The notes beneath the pieces are model-generated. The model saw only the letters and a program-made list of their open reading frames with translations. It made no database searches and was not told where the DNA came from. A stretch of 64,000 bases of DNA from Pseudomonas putida (GTDB taxonomy: Bacteria > Pseudomonadota > Gammaproteobacteria > Pseudomonadales > Pseudomonadaceae). Position numbers and translations under genes: made by a program. Shown piece after piece: positions 18,864 through 29,600 of this stretch (its first letter is position 1; each line of letters opens with the position of its first letter). Location: positions 2,170,001 to 2,234,000 of the forward strand of contig NZ_MINI01000028.1 of NCBI RefSeq assembly GCF_002906855.1, given 5' to 3'.

Positions 18864-19751
18864 ATGAAAAAGATTCTGGGTATCCACCGCAGCCCCCACG
18901 CCCATTGGGTGGGTGATGGTTTCCCGGTGCGCAGCCTGTTCACCTACGACAACCTGGCCAGCAAGATCAGCCCGTTCCTGCTGCTGGACTATGCCGGCCC
19001 GTACGACTTCAGCCCGACCAGCGATCGACGCGGAGTCGGTCAGCATCCGCACCGCGGCTTCGAAACCGTGACCATCGTCTATCAGGGCGAACTGGAACAC
19101 CGGGACTCGACCGGTGCCGGTGGCCTGATCGGCCCGGGTGACGTGCAGTGGATGACCGCTGCCAATGGCATCATCCACGAAGAGTTCCATTCCCCGGCCT
19201 TCGCCCGCAGTGGCGGTTCACTGGAGATGGTGCAACTGTGGGTCAACCTGCCGGCGCGTGACAAGCGTGCAGCGGCGGGGTACCAGACGCTGCTGGCGAC
19301 GGACATTCCGGTGGTGCAACTGGAGGGCGATAGCGGCAGCCTGCGGGTAATTGCTGGCGCCTATCAGGGCCATGCAGGCCCGGCGCGGACCTTTACCCCG
19401 ATGGATGTGTGGGACATGCGCCTGAAGGCGGGTGCCAGCCTGCAATTGCCGATCGCCGACGGCCACAATGCTGCACTGGTGGTGTTGCGCGGTAGCGTGC
19501 GGGTCAACGGCGAGCGCGAAGCTGGCCCGGCCAGCCTGGTGCTGCTGGAGCGCGGTGGCGCGGATGTGGTGATCGAGGCGCTTGAAGGTACCAGCCTGCT
19601 GTTGCTCAGCGGTGAGCCGATCGATGAGCCGATCGTAGGCTATGGACCGTTCGTGATGAACAGCCAGGCGGAGATTGCCGAGTCGTTCGATGATTTCCAC
19701 GCCGGGCGGTTTGGGCAGATGGGGGGCGAGGGTGCTGGCTTGGATCATTGA
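18864..19751 (+). CDS. Pirin family protein
   Basis: This 295-residue double-cupin protein has the pirin signature in its N-terminal half: GVGQHPHRGFETVTIVYQG with metal-binding His residues, then the HEEFHS segment. The second cupin half is degenerate, as usual. ATG 18864 is preceded by GAGGAG; an ATG at 18846 is less well placed. Bacterial pirins include quercetin dioxygenases and regulators of pyruvate metabolism, so the precise role is open. A perfect REP hairpin follows six bases after the stop. Confidence 0.9.
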   Translation: MKKILGIHRSPHAHWVGDGFPVRSLFTYDNLASKISPFLLLDYAGPYDFSPTSDRRGVGQHPHRGFETVTIVYQGELEHRDSTGAGGLIGPGDVQWMTAANGIIHEEFHSPAFARSGGSLEMVQLWVNLPARDKRAAAGYQTLLATDIPVVQLEGDSGSLRVIAGAYQGHAGPARTFTPMDVWDMRLKAGASLQLPIADGHNAALVVLRGSVRVNGEREAGPASLVLLERGGADVVIEALEGTSLLLLSGEPIDEPIVGYGPFVMNSQAEIAESFDDFHAGRFGQMGGEGAGLDH

Positions 19752-19756
19752 TTGCC

Positions 19757-19800
19757 TGTACCGGCCTCTTCGCGGGCGTGCCCGCGAAGAGGCCGGTACA
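19757..19800. repeat. Perfect 21-bp REP hairpin, likely also a transcription end
   Basis: Two 21-base arms starting TGTACCGGCCTCTTCGCGGG are exact inverted copies around a 2-base loop. This is a P. putida REP palindrome placed just after the pirin stop codon, where it may act as a terminator or mRNA 3'-end stabiliser. Confidence 0.9.
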
Positions 19801-19829
19801 AACCCTGCAAACCTTGGCATGATGCAGCA

Positions 19830-20741
19830 ATGGCTCTGTCCCGACTGCACGCCGTCCACCGCTCACTCAATGCCTCCGGCCAGCACACTTTGTGGCTGCG
19901 CTACCCCTTGCCCTACCATTGGCCTTCGACCCAGGCCTTCCTGGCTGCCCGCTGCATCCCCGGCATTGAAACCTTCAGCGCTGGCACCTATCGCCGCAGT
20001 TTCCCCGTGGCAGGCAAACACGGCGTACTAGAAGCCCGGCCCGCCAGCGGCAATCGCTTGATTATCCAGCTCAGCGGCGTGCCTGCCTCAGCTGTCCCCA
20101 GCCTGATCGCCCGCATTCGCCGCTTTTTCGACCTCGACGCTAACCCCGCACGCATTGCCGCCGAACTGTGCCACGACCCCTTGATGGCCCGGCTGATCGC
20201 CGCCCGCCCGGGCCTGCGCGTCCCTCAAGGGTGGGACGCCTGCGAGCAAGCCGTGCGCACGGTACTCGGCCAGCAGATCAGCGTAGCGGGCGCCATGACC
20301 CTGGCCGGACGCCTGGTAGCGCGTCATGGCCAGCCGCTATGTCTGCCGACCGCAGGCCTGACCCACGTCTTCCCGACAACGAAGGTGCTCGCCAACGCCG
20401 ACCTGGAAAACCTCGGCATGCCCCGAGCACGCGCTGCCACCCTCGGTACGTTGGCGCGGGCACTGCTGGCAGAACCAGAACTGCTGCGAAAGGGCCAGGC
20501 CCTGGAGCCGCTGTTGGCCAACCTCTGCCGGCTGAAAGGCATCGGCCCCTGGAGCGCCCTGTATCTGGCGCTGCGCCAGGCGGGCGCCGCTGATGCGTTG
20601 CCGCTGGGCGATGTAGCGCTGGTCAAAGCCTTGCGCCTGCTGGAAGGGCCCGACGCCCAACTGGCCGAACGCGCCCAGGCCTGGCGCCCCTGGCGCGCTT
20701 ATGCCGCGCAGCATCTATGGGCGTCCCTGGAAGACAAATAG
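19830..20741 (+). CDS. DNA-3-methyladenine glycosylase II (AlkA-like)
   Basis: This 303-residue HhH-GPD base-excision glycosylase removes alkylated bases from DNA. It has the AlkA-type N-terminal domain, the segment WDACEQAVRTVLGQQISVAGA, the helix-hairpin-helix LKGIGPWSALYLALR and the following PLGDVAL, whose Asp is the expected catalytic residue. ATG 19830 lies just after the REP hairpin; upstream in-frame codons read through that REP and are rejected. The gene stands alone on the plus strand. An alkB homologue lies elsewhere in the window, but the two are not linked. Confidence 0.9.
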   Translation: MALSRLHAVHRSLNASGQHTLWLRYPLPYHWPSTQAFLAARCIPGIETFSAGTYRRSFPVAGKHGVLEARPASGNRLIIQLSGVPASAVPSLIARIRRFFDLDANPARIAAELCHDPLMARLIAARPGLRVPQGWDACEQAVRTVLGQQISVAGAMTLAGRLVARHGQPLCLPTAGLTHVFPTTKVLANADLENLGMPRARAATLGTLARALLAEPELLRKGQALEPLLANLCRLKGIGPWSALYLALRQAGAADALPLGDVALVKALRLLEGPDAQLAERAQAWRPWRAYAAQHLWASLEDK

Positions 20742-20955
20742 GCCGTTCAGCGACCGCCTGTCGTGAAGTGCCAGCATTCGATCGAACAGGCGAGGCCGAT
20801 CATCGTTCTTCCACTAAGGTGCTAAAGGATTCTCCGCACGATCATTGCCCCGGCGCATGGACGGCCGCTTGGGCATGCGCAATTTCAATTGGCACCCTGC
20901 CTGCCAAAGGCGTACTCACATACAACAGGCCATCCAGTACAGAGAGGGTCGTACC

Positions 20956-21216
20956 ATGTCGTTGATAGGAGTTTCGATGCTGGAAATGCGGCAGATTATC
21001 GAGCAGGCCTGCCTGCCCGACCGCTGCGAAGTCAGCTGCCCGGACGGCACTACCCTGACCATCCGCCTGGGTCAGGGGCAAAGCCTGGAGCAGGGCGTGA
21101 CCCTCTCCGGGATCTCGCTGCAAAACTTGAATAGTTGTCGTGACCTGGTGAACCTGGTTGGCCAGTTGCACACCCTGCGAGACAGCCATCCGGCGGCACT
21201 CAGAGCCATCGCCTGA
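20956..21216 (+). CDS. DUF1652 family protein
   Basis: This small protein has 86 residues from ATG 20956, or 79 from ATG 20977. The second start has the better Shine-Dalgarno sequence (AGGAG six bases away). The MLEMRQIIEQACLP opening followed by a short beta-rich part (DGTTLTIRLG) is the DUF1652 pattern seen in many Pseudomonas paralogues. The function of the family is unknown. The 214 bases before it show no other gene. Confidence 0.8.
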   Translation: MSLIGVSMLEMRQIIEQACLPDRCEVSCPDGTTLTIRLGQGQSLEQGVTLSGISLQNLNSCRDLVNLVGQLHTLRDSHPAALRAIA

Positions 21217-21232
21217 GCACCCTGCGCTCCGG

Positions 21233-21847
21233 TCAGCCGAGGCTGGCCGGACGCACGTATGCCGGCATGAGGCCGTTGGTCCAGAACAGGATCATTGTCA
21301 CCAGGATGGTCACCAGCAACAGCAACCCCACACCCCAGACGCAGCTGGCAAACAGCATGGCCTGCTCCTTGCGCAGGCGCAGGAAGGTCTGCAAGCCGCC
21401 GTACAGCAATACCGTGGCGTAGGCTGAGGCGGCGACCAGTGCCAGCAGTGCCAACCAGCGGATCGGCACCAGGCCGAACACGCCGGCAAAGAACCACGGC
21501 GTAGCGCAATAGGCCGCAAAGCCGATGCACTGATTGAGCGTCGGTCGTGCATCGAAGCCGCGCGACATCCAGCGGATCATTACCCCCATCAGCATCACCC
21601 CGACCACCGTGGTGGCATACAGCAGCCCGGCCAGTTGCGCGGCGCTGGCCATGCTCAGGCGCACGCGGTCTTCAGCGGCGAGGCTCCAGCCGAAGGTGGT
21701 GGTGCCAACGAACAGGCACAGGGCAGGGATCAGGGCCAGCACCAACAGGCGCGGCAGGTATTGTTGCGGGTGGTCTTCCTCGGCGCGGCGGATGTCGATC
21801 CAGGCGTCGGAGGGATGGGTGAAGAGCTTGAGCAACGGGCTGTTCAT
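21233..21847 (-). CDS. Yip1 family inner-membrane protein
   Basis: This 204-residue integral membrane protein with five hydrophobic helices matches the bacterial YIP1 family (opening LFTHPSDAWIDIRRAEED, then helices from residue ~32 on). Start 21847 has GGAG seven bases upstream. Its role is unknown; family members are uncharacterised in bacteria. It is convergent with the DUF1652 gene, 16 bases apart. Confidence 0.8.
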   Translation of the reverse strand: MNSPLLKLFTHPSDAWIDIRRAEEDHPQQYLPRLLVLALIPALCLFVGTTTFGWSLAAEDRVRLSMASAAQLAGLLYATTVVGVMLMGVMIRWMSRGFDARPTLNQCIGFAAYCATPWFFAGVFGLVPIRWLALLALVAASAYATVLLYGGLQTFLRLRKEQAMLFASCVWGVGLLLLVTILVTMILFWTNGLMPAYVRPASLG

Positions 21848-21935
21848 GACGTTCTCCAGAAGGCAAGGCCTTGTAGTTATGGAGATCCGCCGTTTGCGTC
21901 AGGTTCAGCCGGGTGCGTCGCCGTTGATCGACTTG

Positions 21936-22223
21936 TTACTGCAGCTCCAGCAACAGGTTCAGGCCGCCATCGCCGCATTTGCCTTGATCACGGACCACCC
22001 CGCGGTAGCTGCGCCCATCCCAGACGAACGCAACGCTGTGGGCGCGCTCGACCTTGTCCGGCAGTGGCGGGCAGATATGCAGGCGCAGGGCGGGGCGGCC
22101 CTGGAGGTTGAGGGCGGCCAGCTGGCATTGGCATTCCACGCTCAGAGCTACCGGCCCGAACAGGGTGTCGCGCACGTAGTCGAGCTGCAGGCTGGCGTTG
22201 GGCGCGCGGCCGGGCATCTTCAT
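21936..22223 (-). CDS. Conserved hypothetical protein
   Basis: This 95-residue soluble protein starts at ATG 22223 (MKMPGRAPNASLQLDY). I do not recognise a named domain. The sequence is compact with four Cys residues, two of them as a C-x-C pair (VECQCQL), and ends GDGGLNLLLELQ. The longer frame to 22304 adds a low-complexity stretch without support. Codon use is like that of its neighbours. There is no close operon partner. Confidence 0.55.
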   Translation of the reverse strand: MKMPGRAPNASLQLDYVRDTLFGPVALSVECQCQLAALNLQGRPALRLHICPPLPDKVERAHSVAFVWDGRSYRGVVRDQGKCGDGGLNLLLELQ

Positions 22224-22378
22224 GGCCGCTGGGTTCCTGCGCGTTGGCACAGCAGGGAAGGCTGGATGGGCATAGGCGACAGGCTCCTGGCAAAAGGATG
22301 GCACGTATCATCCTTTGGAAGCTTACTGGAGGCAGATGTTCAACTTGTTTCAGAGGTTTTGTGGAGTGTGCCGACGAA

Positions 22379-22395
22379 GGGCCGCATGGCGGCCC
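22379..22395 (-). terminator. Hairpin after the DUF6708-like gene
   Basis: GGGCCGC and GCGGCCC pair around a 3-base loop, 18 bases past the stop at 22414. No T-run follows, so termination is only suggested. Confidence 0.4.
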
Positions 22396-22413
22396 TGTAC
22401 TTCGCCGCTCGCT

Positions 22414-23307
22414 CTATTTGCGTTTGCGCCTGGTGGATTGAATCGGCGCCTGTTCAAACGCCTCGGGTGGTGCGGGTGCTGCCCGCACATTGAGAAGACG
22501 ACATATCACATACCAACATATGGCTACGGAAAGGTTGTAGGGAAACAGCACGGCCCAGAACGGCAATTGCCAGTTCTTCTTGCCTTGCATTTCACCGGGT
22601 TCGCCGGTTCGCCATGGGGCATAGTGGCGCCAGGCTTCTGCTGGAGTGAGACAGATGGCGTGTAGGGGCCTGTGCCACCAGTTGGGCTCTCCCGGTGGAG
22701 GAAGCTTGTCGGGGCCGTGGTCCATGAAATGGCGGAGGTATTCCCAGACTTCTTCGACATACTTTATGTCGGATTCGGTGGGTTCATTGCTGTCGATCCA
22801 GAGGCTGTCCTCCTGGTGAAGACTGTGGTCTTCCCTACGAGGAGCAAATGCTAGGCCATAGCTTGAACTGAAAGAGGAGCCACCGAACTCAGTACGTTTG
22901 AAAACGCCACCCCCCGTGGTGTTCCAGTCGAAATCAATGAGTGTTTTTCTACGTTGGTAATAAACTCTTCTTGTTAGCCTGTTCAGATGGAAATTCGATA
23001 GGTTTTTAATTAGGTAGATTCTGTAAGCTAAAAATGGAGTAAAGATCAAAGGCGAGATTAAATATTGAATCATTGAGTGTGGTCTTGATATTAGCGTGTG
23101 GCGGTATGCGTCATCCATTACTCCTGGATAGAGGTAAGCTGCTGAGATCAAGGTTATGGCTGTATACAGCTTTCCCATGAAGACGGAGTCGATTATCCAC
23201 GGGTTCCGCAATACCAATTGAACGCTACTTATACTGATTGCCTGGCCGTTGATTTTAGGTAAGGTTTTTGAGCGGGTGCGCGAGGGGAATAACCATGTCG
23301 TCGTCAT
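22414..23307 (-). CDS. DUF6708-like membrane protein beside a T6SS effector
   Basis: This 297-residue protein has hydrophobic segments near residues 45-62 and 80-100 ([17 protein letters not shown]) and near 250-268 ([18 protein letters not shown]). The soluble middle part carries the pattern [15 protein letters not shown]. This layout resembles the DUF6708 proteins that accompany VasX-like effectors. Its ATG overlaps the effector stop as ATGA, so the two are co-translated. An immunity or accessory role is therefore likely but unproven. It is more AT-rich than the surrounding core genes, which suggests acquisition together with the effector. Confidence 0.65.
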   Translation of the reverse strand: MTTTWLFPSRTRSKTLPKINGQAISISSVQLVLRNPWIIDSVFMGKLYTAITLISAAYLYPGVMDDAYRHTLISRPHSMIQYLISPLIFTPFLAYRIYLIKNLSNFHLNRLTRRVYYQRRKTLIDFDWNTTGGGVFKRTEFGGSSFSSSYGLAFAPRREDHSLHQEDSLWIDSNEPTESDIKYVEEVWEYLRHFMDHGPDKLPPPGEPNWWHRPLHAICLTPAEAWRHYAPWRTGEPGEMQGKKNWQLPFWAVLFPYNLSVAICWYVICRLLNVRAAPAPPEAFEQAPIQSTRRKRK

Positions 23308-26294
23308 TGGCTATTCTCGATTGTAAACTGAGCAGTTGAATGTGCCTCATCATCTAGTCCATGAGCAGGGTGATAGATGACTGTCAGCGTGGCATTAGTA
23401 TGGGTGCGAATTGCGTTTTTGAAGTTTAGTACAAGCCCGCTGCTGGTTAGGTAGCATTCAGGATTTGTCGGGAAAATGGTCATATCCTGCTTGCTGGTTA
23501 CACTGCTTAACGTCGCGCTCCATGCGCTTTGCGATAATATGAATGCTGGCAGTAAAATCGTAAATTCCACAGTTGGCGATCTTTTAGTGCCAGTACTGTA
23601 AACGGCCATGTACCAATCTGCTGGGGTTAATACGGCATGTCCCTTCCAGCGGCTCTCGAGCCCCTGAAGTCCAAGTTTTTCTGTTTCTTTGGGCGAAAGT
23701 AATAATGGAAGATAGTAGGCTGCATACCAGTTCTTTATCTCTTCCTTGATGTCGCTGTAATGAGGAAGCTTTTTTTCGAAGTTCAGAGTGATGCCTGGCC
23801 GTATTTCGCCGTCATTTAGTCGATTGCCGAAAATACTTCTTGAGGCCCATAATTCTATCGGCCTGTGTAGGCGCTCATTTGCCATGGCATGTAAATACAG
23901 GCCGCCCACTATGGCGGCTGTTCCAAGCAATACAATTGCAGCTGCAGCCCATCCGGCAAATGGAATTACTGTTGTGGCCCCTGCGATAGCCAGGCTGCCC
24001 TCCAACACCAACGCAGAGCCAATTGCGACAGAGCTGCCACCGAAAAATGTAAGGTCTGAAGCAGTTAGATCGCCATTGGTACTCTGTCGCCTGGACTTTT
24101 GTAAGTCCGAAAAGAATCCTAGAACGATTGCGGGATATCCCGAGATCCTCGCAAACAAATTGCTGCTTATGAATTTGGTAAGGCCATTACCGAAAGCCAG
24201 GCCCGGCGTCGTCGGGGCGTACCGCAATGTAAGTGCTTTTTGTGTGGCTCTTACACCCACCAGCGTTGCGGCTGTAGCACCGATCACCCCAAAAATTGAC
24301 GCGGCGAAGCCTAGGGAGTATTCCGGCGCATCGCTCTTCTGCAGGCTGTTATAGGCCGCTTTCAGCGCAAACACGTTGAACCACAGCATTGTCGCATTCA
24401 GAACAGTTCCCCCGGCAGAGGTGAGCAGCCCGAATGGCGTTGGTTTTACCGATGAAGTCGTGGTCATCTCCAGTAACACTTTCCTACTGCCCGTGATGCG
24501 CAACTGCTTCATTTCCTCAACTTGCGCCATCCCGCTCTTCAGGTATTTCTCCACTTCCTGGCTGAACGGATTCTCAAGGATCAGCTTGTCGGTAATGTTG
24601 TATCGCGCCGCGAGCAACCCCAGCGCCTTCTCGGCATTGACCTCGCGCGCTGCGGCCTGCATCTGCTGACGCAGGCTGTTGCTGGCATCCCAGCGCGTCT
24701 GTCCGCGCATGCGCTTGAGCACGACGGTACTGACCGATTGGGCGGTGAGGTCGGTGATATTTGCCATGGCTGGAAAGCGGCCGACCAGACCTTCGATGAC
24801 ATTGTCGCTGCCACCAAGCAAGGTGCCGATCGAGTCGGCCTTGTCGCGGAATGGGTTGAACGGTGCCAAGGCGTCGTACAGCGGGCTGTCGTGTTGGTCC
24901 AGCCAGCGCTCCAGGCGCTTGAAGCGCAGGTCCTGCTCTTCGGTCCCGGGCACGGGCTGGCCCATCGGGTGAATCAGCAGGGCCAGAGACATTTCCAGTC
25001 CGCGTGCGGAGCTGAGATCGTCACGGTCATAGCAGGCCAGCGCGGCCGCCAGGCTGTACGGATCGTCCAGATGGCCGGCTTCGGCGGTGGCCAGCCAGGC
25101 GTCGTGATCGTTGCTGGCTTGCAAGGCCAGCTCACGCATCTGGCTGATGCGGTATTCCAGTTCGTCGCGTTCCTCCAGAAACTTAAGGTACTTGGCGGTA
25201 TCGATGCGCTGTCCCAGTCGATGACCCTGCTCGGAATAGTCTGGGTGGGTGAGCACCCGGAAGCGTTCCTCGTAAGGCGGCTTCGGTCGGCTGTCGGGGC
25301 GTATCCTCAGGGCCGCTGTGCCCAGGGACGGGTTGTCGGCCGGGTACATGCTTTCCAGGGTCTTGTTCAGCAACGTCGCCACCAGGTTGCGGTGGTGGAA
25401 GTCGCGGCTCTGCGGGCTGAGGCGTTCGGCATCCAGCTGGTAGCACAGCGGCACGTCGGCTTGCTCGGTACCCTGCGCCGGCTTTGTATGGGGCAGCTGT
25501 TCGGCGGGCATCAGGTCGCGCAACTGATGCTGGTAGGCCGACACCGACAGGCTCAGGTCCAGGGCCAGGCCTTCGGCGTCGCTGAGCACCACCACGGCGG
25601 GAATCTTCGGTTGGGTGTAGGGGTAATGGCGTGCAACGGCGTGCAGGCTGCCTGCGAACAGCGCCGAGGTGCGTGGCTGGCTGCTCCAGCTCAGCGACAT
25701 GCGTTGCGCGTCCGGCTTGAAGTCTTCGACCCAGGTTTGCAGGGCGCTGACCGGCAGCACATGGGGCTGGGTGGACGGCGCCTGGTTGCCGGCAATCAAC
25801 TCGGCCATGTTCAGCTGGCGCATGTGCCGTTTGCGCATGGCCAGCGAACCGGTGATGCGCGCAGTCATGGCGTTGCTCCACAGGTGCGGGCTGTAGGCGA
25901 TCCAGACTTCCTTGGCGCTGGTCTCGCAGGTGTCGGCCCAGACCCAGCCCATCGCCCGGCCGGACAAATAGCGGTCGCGCCGCTGGTAGTGTTCCAGGCA
26001 GCGGTAGCGCAACTCCTTGTACTGGCCCTCACCGTCGTACTCGTGGATGACCAGCTTTTCGCCCTGGGTGCCTTTCATGAACACGTAGACATAACCCGGA
26101 CGGAGGGCGCGCAGGGTGTAGGCGCAGTGCTGCAGTGGAGGGAAGCCTTGCTCCAGGACGAAGCCGGAGTCGCTGTAGCGAAAGGGCGGGGCAGCGCCGG
26201 TACGTGGCACGATGGCGTAGCGCACTGGCAGGATCGGTACCCGTGCACTGCAGGCAGGGGGCGATGCGGCGCGGCTCACGGTAGCGTCATTCAT
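23304..26294 (-). CDS. VasX-like type VI secretion effector, pore-forming type
   Basis: This 996-residue protein's N-terminus ([15 protein letters not shown], then [20 protein letters not shown]) matches the VasX N-terminal region of the T6SS effector family. The C-terminal third holds a cluster of hydrophobic segments (about residues 630-660, 680-700 and 770-830), including [19 protein letters not shown], as in colicin-like membrane-targeting effectors. No vgrG, hcp or adaptor gene is nearby, so it is an orphan effector that must ride on a T6SS encoded elsewhere. The N-terminal half has core-like GC content while the C-terminal part is AT-richer, suggesting toxin-domain exchange. The downstream membrane-protein gene overlaps by 4 bases and is the candidate immunity gene. 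Confidence 0.8.
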   Translation of the reverse strand: MNDATVSRAASPPACSARVPILPVRYAIVPRTGAAPPFRYSDSGFVLEQGFPPLQHCAYTLRALRPGYVYVFMKGTQGEKLVIHEYDGEGQYKELRYRCLEHYQRRDRYLSGRAMGWVWADTCETSAKEVWIAYSPHLWSNAMTARITGSLAMRKRHMRQLNMAELIAGNQAPSTQPHVLPVSALQTWVEDFKPDAQRMSLSWSSQPRTSALFAGSLHAVARHYPYTQPKIPAVVVLSDAEGLALDLSLSVSAYQHQLRDLMPAEQLPHTKPAQGTEQADVPLCYQLDAERLSPQSRDFHHRNLVATLLNKTLESMYPADNPSLGTAALRIRPDSRPKPPYEERFRVLTHPDYSEQGHRLGQRIDTAKYLKFLEERDELEYRISQMRELALQASNDHDAWLATAEAGHLDDPYSLAAALACYDRDDLSSARGLEMSLALLIHPMGQPVPGTEEQDLRFKRLERWLDQHDSPLYDALAPFNPFRDKADSIGTLLGGSDNVIEGLVGRFPAMANITDLTAQSVSTVVLKRMRGQTRWDASNSLRQQMQAAAREVNAEKALGLLAARYNITDKLILENPFSQEVEKYLKSGMAQVEEMKQLRITGSRKVLLEMTTTSSVKPTPFGLLTSAGGTVLNATMLWFNVFALKAAYNSLQKSDAPEYSLGFAASIFGVIGATAATLVGVRATQKALTLRYAPTTPGLAFGNGLTKFISSNLFARISGYPAIVLGFFSDLQKSRRQSTNGDLTASDLTFFGGSSVAIGSALVLEGSLAIAGATTVIPFAGWAAAAIVLLGTAAIVGGLYLHAMANERLHRPIELWASRSIFGNRLNDGEIRPGITLNFEKKLPHYSDIKEEIKNWYAAYYLPLLLSPKETEKLGLQGLESRWKGHAVLTPADWYMAVYSTGTKRSPTVEFTILLPAFILSQSAWSATLSSVTSKQDMTIFPTNPECYLTSSGLVLNFKNAIRTHTNATLTVIYHPAHGLDDEAHSTAQFTIENSQ

Positions 26295-26463
26295 CGGGTG
26301 ATTCCTCGAGCTGGTAATCGGCGATCAGCTGCAATTACGCTGAGGCCGAACACTAGCGAGGAAGCCATTCTTGGAGGAGCGTCACTCTTCCTATTACGTT
26401 GTGGGAATTGTCGACACGTAATCGCTCAGTCATTCAGTTCCCCGAAACGCCAATGCCTATCAT

Positions 26464-26477
26464 CCCCCAATTCGGGG
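26464..26477. promoter_or_regulatory. CCCC-N6-GGGG palindrome, candidate activator site of mnxG
   Basis: CCCC and GGGG flank CAATTC, and the right half extends to GGGGAA. The centre is 85 bases upstream of the -24 GG of the mnxG promoter. Half-sites TTCCCC (26438-26443) and ATCCCC (26495-26500) lie on either side. The same palindrome precedes two other sigma-54 promoters in the window. Confidence 0.65.
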
Positions 26478-26553
26478 AATTCCCATGGGTAATCATCCCC
26501 AAATCGTTCCCGCTTCCCTTTCTAACTAACTGAAATTAAACGCCATTCCCTTA

Positions 26554-26569
26554 TGGCACACACCTTGCT
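26554..26569 (+). promoter_or_regulatory. Sigma-54 (-24/-12) promoter of the mnxG operon
   Basis: TGGCACACACCTTGCT is a full match to the sigma-54 consensus with the obligatory GG-N10-GC spacing (GG 26555-26556, GC 26567-26568). It ends 38 bases before the mnxG ATG. RpoN-dependent activation by a bacterial enhancer-binding protein is expected, which agrees with published genetics that place Mn(II) oxidation in P. putida under a sigma-54-type response regulator. Confidence 0.88.
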
Positions 26570-26607
26570 GACCTCTTCGCAGTGTTCCTGCGTCGCGGAG
26601 GTGCAGC

Positions 26608-29600
26608 ATGTCGACCCCGTCCAAAGGCCCCGTCCTGACGTCATTCGTCCTGGCCCTGTTTGGCTTGGAAGCGCCCGCCGAGGCCGCCGTGCAGTGTCAG
26701 CGCACCCTGGTGGCCAACGTGGTGGCGCTGGACCAGCCGCTGATGTTCAACCGCCTTGGCGCGCAGAACGCCAACGGCATGATGTTCGCCCTGCGCGAGG
26801 ATGTGGTGGACGACCACCAGGTGCCGCTGAGCAAGGGCGGCGCGGCGGTACCGGGCAAGGTCACCTTGCGCCCCGACAAGCGCCCGCGGCCGATCGTGCT
26901 GCGGGTGGCCGCCGGTGACTGCCTGACGGTCAACCTGACCAACCTGCTCGACTACAAGGCCAACCCCAACAAGCATGGGATCGAGCCTGAACAAGGCGAG
27001 GGCCCGGAAACCGAAGTCGAACATGAGGGCGGTGAACACTTCGTTGCCGATGAGCAGGTGACCGACCGCCACGTCGGCTTCCAGGTCAACGGCATGCAGG
27101 CCGTCAACAGCATCGGTGACATCGCCGCCAACACTGGCCGCAACGGCAATTTCCTGGTGGCCCCCGGCAACACCCGCAGCTATACCCTGTTTGCCGAGCG
27201 TGAAGGTGCGTTCGCCGCCACCAGTCAAGGCGCGACCTTTGGCGGCCAGGGGGGCGCCGGCAATGTTGCCAACGGCCTGTTCGGCCAGGTGGTGGTCGTC
27301 CCCAAAGGTGGGCGAACCTTCCGCAATACCCTCACTGAAGAAGAAATGCGCCTGGCAACCACCGGGCGCACGGCAACCGGCCAACCCGTGATCGACTACC
27401 AGGCGCGGTACCCGCAAAGCGAGCCATGGCTTAGTGAAGGCAAGGCCGGAAAGCCGATCATCGCCATGCTCGACGGCAATGAGATCCTCAACAGCGAAAC
27501 CGATGCCATCGTCATGGGCCCCAACCCCGATGGCAGTTTTCCCAAGACCACCTATCCGCTGGAGAGCATCGGCAAGCGCAACCCGGCACTGCCCAACCGC
27601 CTCGAAGCGTTCCGTGATTTCGCCTCGCAGTTCGCCGACGAAGTGGCCGCCACCCAGGCCTTCCCGGGTTATTGGGCCGACCCGGTGATGGGCCATGTGC
27701 TGGAGCCGACCCGCGATTCGTTCATGATCAACTACGGCTCGGGTGGCATGGGCGCAGAAGTGGTGGCCAACCGCCTGGGCGTCGGGCCGATGCATGACTG
27801 CCTGTCGTGCGCCTATGAGGAATTCTTCCTCAGCGCACATACCGTGGGCGATATCGGTACGTTGGTCGATGTACCGGCCAACGTCGGCCTGGAGCACATC
27901 CGCCCAGGTGAAGTGCCGCCGGCCAGCGCTACCGGGGTCAAGGCCAGCATGGCCCTGTACCCGGCGGAGCCGGCCAACGTGCACCACAGCTACATCGGCG
28001 ACTTCACCAAGTTCCGCAATACCCACAACGGCCACGAGCAGCACATCTTCCACCTGCATGGGCATCAGTGGCTGTTCAACCCCAACGATGACAACTCCGA
28101 CTACATCGATGCCCAAGGCATCGGGCCGGGCATCGGCTACACCTATGAAATCGCCAACGGCGGATCAGGCAACCGCAACCGCGTGGCCGGCGATGCCATC
28201 TACCACTGCCACTTCTACCCGCACTTCGCCCAGGGCATGTGGGCCATGTGGCGGGTGCACGACGTGTTCGAGGAAGGCACTCGCCTGGAAGTCAGCGGGC
28301 AAGGCCAGAACGGCTACCACAGCACACCCTTCGCCCTGCGCAGTGGCAAGCCGGCAGTCGGCGCGCGGGCTTTGCCCGATGGCGAGATCGTGGCCGGTAC
28401 GCCGATCCCGGCCATCGTCCCGTTGCCTGGCAAGGCCATGGCACCGATGCCAGGCAAGGTGGTGGTGATACCCAAGCTCGCCACCGAGCAAGTGGCCGCC
28501 GATGACCACGCCCACGAGCCCGCCGCGCCCAAGGCAGTCGGTTCGCTGGCCCTGGTCGACCGTAGCGAGGCCAACCGCGACGCCGACGGCAGCTTGAAGA
28601 ACCCCGGCTACCCGTTCTGGATCGGCGGCATGGAAAGCAGCGTCGGCAACCGCCCGCCAACCCCGCCGCTGGACATGCTCGATCCGGCCCTGGCCAAGCA
28701 GTTGAAGGAGAGCGGCAAGGCCCTGTGGGCCAACCTCGACCCGAACCAGGTCGACGGTTGGGACGGTGGCCTCGGTCGCCACGCGCTGGATGGGGTGTCC
28801 GCCGGCGGTGAGGCGGTGACCACCACCACCAAACTCGATTTTTCCAAGGTGGTGCACAAGGCCAGGCCGATCTACCTGCCGGAAGAGGGCACCGACGTCG
28901 AACAGGCTGCCATGCAGTTCCACGCCAAGGCCGAGCACGCCAGCTACGCGTTGATCCCCGGCAGTCAGCCGGTGGCCAAGGCATTTCGCACCAACGGCGC
29001 GCTGCCGACCGCAGGCGCACCCTTCTACGAACCCTGCATGGACGACCGCGGCAAGCGCCTGACCCAGTCCTCGGGCGTAGGCGAGTTCTTCAGCGGGGAA
29101 AGCCTCACCGGCATGAGCTTCCGTGGCGCGTCCGCCTTCACCGCTGACCGCCCGCGCATCTACAAGGGCGCCAATATCCAGTTCGATGCGGTGTACAACA
29201 AGGTTGGCTACCACTTCCCGCAGGCACGCATCCTGGCGCTCTGGGAAGATGCCTGGCCGGTGATCACCAAGCAGCGCCCGCCTGAGCCGCTGGTGATGCG
29301 CATGAACACCTTCGACTGCACGATGTACACCCACACCAACCTGATCCCGTCGTACTACGAGATGGACGACTACCAGGTGCGCACGCCGACCGATGTGATC
29401 GGCCAGCACATCCACCTGCCGAAGTGGGACCTGATCGCCGCCGACGGTTCGGCCAATGGCTGGAACTACGAAGACGGCATTCTTTCGCCCGGCAGCGTGG
29501 TGGAACGGTTGCAGGCCATTCGCAGCTTCAACGGCTGCACCGAGGGCGATGCCCGCGAGGGCACGGCCGCCTGCCCGAAAGCCAGGCAGCACCCGTACTT

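Noticed and set aside
24522..26492. A 656-codon plus-strand open frame opposite the VasX-like effector
   Set aside because: Low-complexity antisense frame with no domain; the minus-strand gene has clear family features and an overlap with its partner.
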